Positions 32,363 to 38,432 of a stretch of 38,432 nucleotides of DNA are shown here, piece after piece; the first letter of the stretch is position 1; the number at the start of each line of letters is the position of its first letter. This stretch comes from Chara braunii (lineage: Eukaryota; Streptophyta; Charophyceae; Charales; Characeae), in contig BFEA01000024.1 of NCBI GenBank assembly GCA_003427395.1, positions 2,586,421 to 2,624,852 on the forward strand, in the 5' to 3' direction. Made by a program: the position numbers and the translations under genes. Below the pieces are notes generated by a model. The model saw only the letters and a program-made list of their open reading frames with translations. It did not search any database and was not told where the DNA came from.

Positions 32363-35300
32363 AGCGAAAACTTGATCTACCCAAACGGATTTCTGACACT
32401 GAAAACTTGATCATTGTGGGTGATTGGAACACAGTGCTTAATCCTGGTCTAGACTCCCCCCGCCCGAAAACGCTCAGAATAGATAGCCAACTTCTAACAG
32501 AGTTCTTATCGTCTCAAAGTCTTGTTGACACCTACCGCATAATGAACCCCCATTCGTCCGGATACACATAGTATGGACCCAGGCCAAGCCCTCGCGCCCC
32601 CCAACCAAAAAAAAGCTAGATGTCATTTTTGCAAGGGGCGCACCTTGGGATCGATGCACATGGGCAAATTATAAAATTGGGACTATCTCAGACCATCACC
32701 CGGTTTTTATGGACATTATATCAAAAAACATCACTAATAAATATAAACCCCCCTTCAGGCTCAATGTTAAAATTCTGAAAGACCCAGGCATCCCTACCTG
32801 GATCATTGCTCAAATGAGGGACTGGCAAAGGGCAAGGGATCTGTTCAATAATCTTGAAGTCTGGGCTGATGTCGGGATAGGTATCATCCAGTCTGCCATG
32901 GAAAAAAATTCCAGAATAAAAGTGACGGCCAGGTCATGGAAAGAAAAATCTATACATTTGCTTATAGAGGAGGCCGAAAATTCAATGGGGGAGGACCCCT
33001 TTGCAGAGTATTATTGGTCAAATAAGCGAACAGAGGCCCGTTCTGAACTAAAACTATTGGAAACCCAACGTCAATCAGATTGGCTGGAATAGCTGAAACT
33101 CTGGGGAATTATCGGCTACAATCGCATGACAAAACTAACTTTCCGATCCCTGATACTCCGTCAAGCCAAACCTCTAATGAGAGAACTAAATCATCCCTTT
33201 GCCCTGGTTGCACCATTAGCTACAGACACAACACAAATTTGCAGCTATGCAATGGACTACTTCAAAGATATAGTCACAATAAGACGCCCTCCTGACTCCT
33301 TTGATACCGACTTGACAGAATACTCGGATTTTTGGAACAAGTCGGTGAAGTGCATTGCAAACTCAGCAAGGGAATCATTGGACTCTCCCATCTCGGTAGA
33401 AGAGGCATTGGCGGATAAATGCCCAGGGCCAGACGGACTGCCAATCGAACTCTTCCTTAGCTCGTGGGAAGCATTTGCGCCCTTTCCCTGTGAAATTTAT
33501 AACAGTGCTTTAAGAACGGGTTCCCTCCCAAAAGGGGTGGTTAGGGGTATGATCTCCCTTCTATATAAAAAAGGCGACAAAAAAGAGATACGGAATTGGA
33601 GGTCTATCTCTGTCCTTAATGTGACCAACAAGCTACTGGGTAAAATTATAGCACTCAGATTGGCGGAAATCCTACCCACTTTTGTGGGTGAGGAACAGGA
33701 TTCTTTCGTTAAAGGTAGATCCATTTTTGAAAATATTTTAACTACCTTACAAGCATTGGAGAGCGTGGGAAAAGAAAGAAGAGATGTAGAAATATTGATG
33801 TTGGACATGGAAAAAGCTTACGACAAGGTTTGTTGGGCTTTTATAAACACGACCTTGAAGAGGCTGGGGTTCGGCCCTCACTTTCGAGTCTGGACCAAGG
33901 CCCTATATGCAAATGCAACGGCCTGAGTGGTGGTAAATGGAAAACTTTCTAATCAGTTCGCTCTGACTAGATCATTGAGGCAGGGCTGTCCTCTGGCCCC
34001 ACTGAGATTCGTCCTTCAATTAGAAATACTACTCGATAACATCAGATTTAATAATAAAATTGAAGGCCTTAAGACCCCTCCTTCCCTTCATTGGAAAGGG
34101 GGAGCTATTGCTGACGACTTAACTGTAGCCTGCGTGAATTCTACCTCTTGTATGACAGAACTGCGAGTTGTGATAGATACATATTGTGAGTTGTCTGAAG
34201 CATCAATAAATAAGGATAAGTCGGTTTTTTTCCTGCCCCCTGATGTTGAGTTGTGTATGGATTGGGGACTTCATCGTATTCCTGTCAACTCGTCAAAAAC
34301 GTTCTTGGGAATTCAGGTCTCACTATCTGATTGCTCCACTATACAGGATAACATATTGGTGGGGAAAGCCACCACAAGGATTGCAAGTTAGAAAAGGAGA
34401 CACTCCCTCTCCCTTTTCGGGCGTGCCCTGATATTAACAGCAGTTGCATTCTCAACCCTTTGGTTTCCACTAGCAGTAGCAGTGTGTCTATTGGGGGAGG
34501 AAGCTTACAAGAAAATTAAAAGAGTGGCCACATGTTATATGTGGAACCCCTACATCCTGAGAAGCGAATGGGGCCTTGAAGATCCTACAAAGCTATGGCT
34601 ATGCCTAATGCTGCCTTCTTTTACACAACTTCGTCCCCAGTCCTAGACCTGGCGCAGTATCATCTTCGCTTGGAACAAGGTTAAACCCCCGGAATGGATG
34701 TCGCCAACCACCAAGTCAACCAGATTTTGTTTGACAATCCTCACATTCTGCAACAGAATGACCAGTCTTTCTCAGCAGCAAGAGGTGACTCGAACTTCGG
34801 CAAATCATGGGTCAAGAAAGGAATTCTTCAAGTAAGAGATGTATGGAACTCACAAGCATCAGATTGGGTAGACGAAGGTTCACGGAGAAGAAAACTGCCA
34901 AGATTACACAACCTCTATGAGAACTATCAGTTGCTTCTGGATGCCATCCCGCAGGCCTGGGCCTACCTGCTACAGAGTGACTCAGAAAACACTAAGGACA
35001 CCTGGGTCAGATCCCCTGATCAAAGTAACGAGATCTAGAGAATTCTGGAGTCGGGACATAACTCAGAAATCAAGGTACAGACTTGGACGCTCCATAAGAC
35101 TTTCCTGAAATCAGGCATGCTACAGAAAACTAGTGAGCAGACGGTTCCTGAAACCACAGGCCTCCAGGAAGTCCGAGTGCGGTATTCGGAAGATGGGAAA
35201 GGTAAAGCTTCTGCTCTCTTGGAAAGGGATGCAAACTCATATAGAGTAGAACCGCTCCTATTCGGTTGGAAGGGGTTGGCTTCTACTAACTCTTTTACCC

Positions 35301-36019
35301 CTCTTCTACATTATAAGTCCAAAACTGGGGTGGAATTTATGAGATCCCAGGCTAAACTGAAACCAACAGATTTGGCATTAAAGAGGGCAGCTCAACAACA
35401 AGTAGAGGGAGTCACGGAGGAAAAGCTCAGGGCTCTGTGGGTAGCATTGAAGAAAATACCTGCCCAGAAGTAAGCTGCAATAATCTGGCTATAATCCCTC
35501 TTCGTCACAGCAACTCCGGATTGGTTTTCCACTAAAGAAATGAACATCTCGATTATATGCAAACGGTGCAACTAGGGCGGGGAGAACTACTCTCATTTAT
35601 GGCTCTACTTCCCGTTGGTAGATGAGCTTTTGGTGTGGTGGTCTAAGATATGGACCAGTCTACATGGAGCAGATCTGCAATGGATAAACAATTGGTGGTT
35701 ATCAGGCCTCCTTCCCGCAGACAACAGTTTTCAAAGAGGGATTGGATACATGGGTCTCTGTTGTCGAGGAGCTTTGCTGGAAGTCATTTGGTCGGCTCGC
35801 AATGCGAAGGTTTTCAAAGGAGAGGACGTTCCCTTCCCGCAACAGAGAAACATATTCAAGAACAAAATTAGGCTGACAATAACAGCCGAGTGGACCAATC
35901 ATCGCTGGTCTCGCTTGAGAGACCTCTCATGGTTTTCACGAACATGGGTTTTATCTAACAAGTGGGTCACAGTCACACCAGATGGAAACCTCCAACTTGC
36001 AGATTGGCTAAAAAAATAG
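32363..36019 (+). pseudogene. LINE 3 ORF2: partial endonuclease, reverse transcriptase, zinc domain
   Basis: Remaining endonuclease: LIIVGDWNTVLNPGLDSP, then a stop (32569-32571) where relatives have Trp, and TISDHHPVFMDII with the catalytic SDH intact. Reverse transcriptase: DKCPGPDGLPIELFL, NWRSISVLNVTNKLLGKI, GRSIFENILTTLQAL, motif A LDMEKAYDKVCW (near 33806-33835), motif B SLRQGCPLAPL (near 33974-34006), motif C IADDLTVACV (GACGAC at 34113-34118). All catalytic aspartates are present. Stops lie at 33090 (TAG, Trp in LINE 1), 33924 (TGA), 34389 (TAG), 35492 (TAA) and 35573 (TAG, Trp in LINE 4). The zinc motif CKRCN.GGENYSHLWLYF near 35560-35610 has Phe in place of the last Cys. The protein ends with LQLADWLKK at 36019. 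Confidence 0.88.
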
Positions 36020-36298
36020 GAAGTCTAATTTTATCTGGGGGTTCAATCACTGTGGTGGTGGGTCCCTACCTCTTAGTTGGACGACATTCCGTTTTAGGTA
36101 TGTCAGGTCCACATTTTGGAAATAAGGAGGGTCTGTTGAAAACTGAGTCTTTTCACAGACCGTTTGGGTTTCTATGGATTAACTTTAAAAACTTATATTG
36201 AAGAACTAATAGTCGTTCTTCAGGCTGTCGGTGGAATTACAAAGGTTTGCCTCTCTTTCTGACTCCCTCGGCCTGGCCACAGACTCAGTAGCCTTCTT

Positions 36299-36442
36299 TG
36301 TTCGCAACCCTTCAAGGGTGCGTTTTCCCCCTCTGAGAACATTTTTCGCCGTCGTTCGTTATACAGTCGTTGGAAGGTTATAAAAACAAGGCATGGCAGT
36401 TTAGGGGGTGGTGGCATCTTATTTGAAACTACAAGACCGGTA
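36299..36442. repeat. 144-bp dispersed repeat, first copy
   Basis: The segment starts TGTTCGCA and ends GACCGGTA. It recurs at 37934-38076 in the same orientation, 1635 bases on, with about 90 % identity by eye. On the minus strand it can be read as SNKMPPPPKLPCLVF in both copies. Here it is followed directly by a CA microsatellite. The family is not recognised. Confidence 0.8.
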
Positions 36443-36462
36443 CACACACACACACACACACA
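36442..36462 (+). repeat. CA microsatellite
   Basis: About ten AC/CA dinucleotides directly follow the 144-bp dispersed repeat. Confidence 0.95.
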
Positions 36463-37057
36463 TGCACATACATTATCCTGTCTATTGACGGGGAGCGCCA
36501 CTTGCTAGAAACTGGGTCCAGCGTCCCATGAACATCGTGAATAAAGCATCAGCCGGGACCCCACACACACACTCTCTTCAAGTTGTGTATAGCGAATATG
36601 ACAAACCATACATACAACGCAATCACTATCTTACCCTTCCCGAACCACATAAACAAACGAACTACGGGCTGCGCACCCGTGCCCTCACGGTAAGTCAATA
36701 ACATCGATCTTGATTCGTCAGATAGCTCACCTTTTCTGCGCTTTCAAGTTTTCAATTTTGGAAAGGGATCAAGGATGGGATGCTGGACCCGGTTTCCAGC
36801 AGAAGGTTTGAGATTATCAGTGCAGCTATGTTGTTTGTGGAGTTTGGCTCATATCTCACCTTTTACTTTGAGCGTTAAAGTTTTTTTTTTTTTAAAGATC
36901 TAAAGATGGGATGCTGGAACCGGTTTCCAACAACCAGATATAGATCATTTTAAGCAGTTAGTTTTGGTTTGTCGAGCTTGACTCGAAAGCGAAACTGGCT
37001 GAGGCTGCCAGGATAACTCCGGGTTGAATTGTGAGGGTCCCGGCCTCGTTCCAAAGG

Positions 37058-37073
37058 TTTTTTTTTTTTTTTT
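37058..37073 (-). repeat. Poly(A) tail of LINE 4 (T16 on plus)
   Basis: Sixteen T on plus read as an A tail on minus, directly after the LINE 4 3' UTR. Confidence 0.85.
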
Positions 37074-37090
37074 CCCAACAGAAAGATAGT

Positions 37091-37096
37091 TTTATT
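37091..37096 (-). promoter_or_regulatory. Polyadenylation signal of LINE 4
   Basis: AATAAA on the minus strand, 17 bases before an A16 tail. Signal and tail in this spacing support the 3' end. Confidence 0.75.
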
Positions 37097-37336
37097 CCAA
37101 TGAAAAAGTCGGAGGCCGGGAAAATCTCCACATGACAACCCAGAGGAAAAACTGGGGCGATTACCTAGCTTAGGCTAGCTGGAAACCGGGTCCAGCGTCC
37201 CATAATGCAGGCTAGCTGGAAATCGGGTCCAGTGTCCCTTAAAACTATCCTTCGTGGAACAAAGTAGCAACTGGACTAATACATTAAAACAACAAATTTC
37301 TTCAAAACAGAGGGGAGGGTGTTTTAACCCTGGGCA

Positions 37337-37933
37337 TCAAGAGCTCTTCAACCAACCTGCCAAAGACATACTACCATCAGTGTCGAGGGTCGCGAATGAC
37401 CTCTTGTCAGCCTAGGTCTTGCCGAACCAAATGAAGTTTTTGGATCTCCAATCTGATATTACTGTGGTCCGCAATTCAAGCAGTATTCAGTTGCAAATGT
37501 GTTGACGGACTCGAGTTTCTCCTTTGAATAGAAGATCATTCCTTGACCACCAAATGGCCTCCAGGACAATCCCCCTGCAGGTGGATAAGATGTAATTCCT
37601 GCCACTCGTGAGTGGGCCTTCGCTTTCTGGTATGCCCTGTTGTATAAAATTGTCTGACCAATCTGACATGTTCTCCCCCAGAAGTCTCCATCTGTCTTTT
37701 CGCCATTCCCAAACCTCTGATGACTTGGGACAATATAGCCAGAGATGAGAGGTCGTTTCCCAGGCCCAGTTACATCTAATGCAGTTCTCTGGGATGAGTA
37801 GACCCCTGGCTTTGAGCCATACTGCCGTTGTAGTGACGTCCATGGATTGCAGCCACATTATTGCCGCGTTGTGTTGCAATGGTAGCCTCTTCAGCCCCTT
37901 CCAAAACTTATATAAGTCAATGTCCTTGGGAAG
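37337..37933 (-). pseudogene. LINE 4 ORF2 C-terminal fragment
   Basis: The fragment holds the zinc domain typical of the end of plant L1 ORF2: KDIDLYKFWKGLKRLPLQ, then AAIMWLQSMDVTTTAVWL, CIRCNWAWETTSHLWLYC (C-X2-C-X8-H-X4-C, all ligands present) and GIVLEAIWWSRNDLLFKGE. A frameshift near 37480 leads to SMSLAGWLKSS and a TGA at 37339-37337, matching the end of LINE 3 ORF2 (LQLADWLKK). The fold probably binds nucleic acid during reverse transcription. The reverse transcriptase and endonuclease are missing. Confidence 0.85.
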
Positions 37934-38076
37934 TGTTCGCAGCCCGTCAGGGGTGCGTTTTCCCCCCTGAGAACATTTTTTTTCGTCGTTCGTTATATGG
38001 TCGTTGGAAGGCTGTAAAAACAAGGCATGGCAGTTTAGGGGGTGGTGGCATCTTATTTGAAACTCCAGGACCGGTA
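37934..38076. repeat. 143-bp dispersed repeat, second copy
   Basis: This is the partner of 36299-36442. On the minus strand its frame runs on without a stop into LINE 4 ORF2 (to 37487), so the repeat may be part of the LINE 4 lineage or the site where LINE 4 is truncated. Confidence 0.75.
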
Positions 38077-38140
38077 GTTGTCCGTGGGACCGCACTGGTT
38101 TTGGTCCAGAACCGCGTAGGACCGGTAGCTGCACGTAGGA
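38067..38140 (+). repeat. Short tandem repeat, two units
   Basis: AGGACCGGTAGYTG followed by a GTRGGA end occurs at 38067-38089 and 38118-38140, 51 bases apart. The first unit overlaps the end of the 143-bp dispersed repeat. Confidence 0.6.
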
Positions 38141-38376
38141 GGCCGAGGAGGCCGCAGTCCTTTTTCAAAATTGAAACGGTGCGGGTCCACTTTTCTCGAA
38201 TAGCAGAGTTTCTCGAATAAAAACGCACGCATTGTATTCAAATACAACCTGTACCCTTTCTATTCGGATTTCGAAAAAAAAAAACTCTTGTATTCCGATA
38301 AAATTACTTCTTCTTTTTGTTCGAGGTCAGCGCCTGCCCTTGTGCTCCCCGCCACTGACATGTTGTATGCTGCAGG
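38141..38376. other. Right flank, no gene recognised
   Basis: It contains an A11 run near 38274 and short repeated words (TCTCGAATA twice near 38200). No frame or motif can be supported. Confidence 0.4.

Positions 38377-38432
<56 letters not shown>
38377..38432 (+). repeat. TC/CA compound microsatellite at window end
   Basis: TC repeats (38377-38414, with one TTT interruption) pass into CA repeats to the last base. The window may stop here because assembly failed in the repeat. Confidence 0.95.

Larger units (their letters stand above)
32363..37057 (+). mobile_element. LINE 3: 5'-truncated L1-like element
   Basis: The element begins inside the endonuclease, which is usual for L1 elements truncated during reverse transcription. 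ORF2 remains run to 36019. A 3' UTR of about 1 kb follows, with two palindromic motifs (36777-36800, 36908-36931) and a short dispersed repeat (36299-36442). The 3' end is placed near 37057, where the oppositely oriented tail of LINE 4 begins. LINE 3's own A tail is not seen, so its end may have been replaced. Confidence 0.8.
36504..37238. repeat. Five copies of a LINE 3'-UTR palindrome
   Basis: The motif GCTGGACCCGGTTTCCAGC has arms GCTGGA/TCCAGC and a preceding GGGAYG. Copies on plus: 36777-36800 and 36908-36931. Copies on minus: 36504-36527, 37178-37201 and 37215-37238. In LINE 3 (plus) and LINE 4 (minus) the orientation follows the sense strand, with two copies in each 3' UTR, so it is probably a 3'-UTR structural element. 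The fifth copy (36504) is opposite to LINE 3 and may belong to a further minus fragment. Confidence 0.7.
37058..37947 (-). mobile_element. LINE 4: short 5'-truncated L1-like insertion
   Basis: On the minus strand the C-terminal part of ORF2 is followed by a 3' UTR with two palindromes, AATAAA (37096-37091) and, 17 bases on, A16 (37073-37058). This is a textbook LINE 3' end. It abuts LINE 3 tail to tail. I found no target-site duplication. Confidence 0.8.

Noticed and set aside
36220-36501. 93-codon minus frame with a Cys/Val repeat
   Set aside because: The Cys-Val run is the translation of the CA microsatellite. The rest is the dispersed 144-bp repeat.

Overview
This window reads as repeat-dominated nuclear DNA of a land plant. 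Three things point there: remains of at least four non-LTR (LINE) retrotransposons of the plant L1 type (ORF1 with a CCHC zinc knuckle, ORF2 with endonuclease, reverse transcriptase and a C-terminal zf-RVT-like zinc motif), a direct repeat of about 5 kb that behaves like the long terminal repeats of a large LTR element, and many microsatellites and hairpin-forming repeats. I see no intact host gene, no rRNA or tRNA gene, no CRISPR array and no prokaryotic operon. The species cannot be named from the sequence. One ambiguous base lies at 11631.

Layout. (1) 1-5070 (copy A) and 13987-18997 (copy B) are near-identical direct repeats, roughly 95 % alike by eye. Both end in an 18-bp palindrome followed by ..CGCGCCA. 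In copy B the middle 2.8 kb (15659-18470) is inverted relative to copy A (1703-4540), with a GTGGC/GCCAC microhomology at one breakpoint. (2) 5071-13986, between the copies, has no recognisable gag, protease, reverse transcriptase or integrase. It holds one decayed minus-strand reading frame (7798-8508) and several arrays of short hairpins. Together these look like a large non-autonomous or badly decayed LTR element whose left end lies outside the window. (3) At 18997/18998 the repeat passes abruptly into the middle of a LINE reverse transcriptase on the minus strand, as expected if the LTR-like element inserted into that LINE.

(4) 18998-23414 is LINE 1 (minus), 5' two thirds only. (5) 23968-24049 is an uninterrupted run of 82 A, next to a possible tRNA-derived SINE on the minus strand (24050-24233). 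(6) 24218-31043 is LINE 2 (minus), near full length but frameshifted. (7) 32232-32362 is a LINE 3'-end relic, followed by LINE 3 (plus, 32363 to about 37057, truncated in the endonuclease). LINE 3 meets LINE 4 (minus, 37058 to about 37934, strongly 5'-truncated, with AATAAA and an A16 tail) tail to tail. (8) The window ends in a TC/CA microsatellite.

How the parts relate. All coding remains belong to selfish elements and all are broken. The LINEs are relatives: they share ORF architecture, an [I/L]ADDL catalytic core where it can be seen, a C-X2-C-X8-H-X4-C motif, and 3'-UTR palindromes. The most notable points are three separate hairpin arrays whose loops are constant while their stems change on both sides; an internal inversion inside one LTR-like copy; a TGA-ATG junction at the same place in ORF1 of two divergent LINEs; and an excess of Trp-to-stop and other G-to-A changes in the LINE sense strands.
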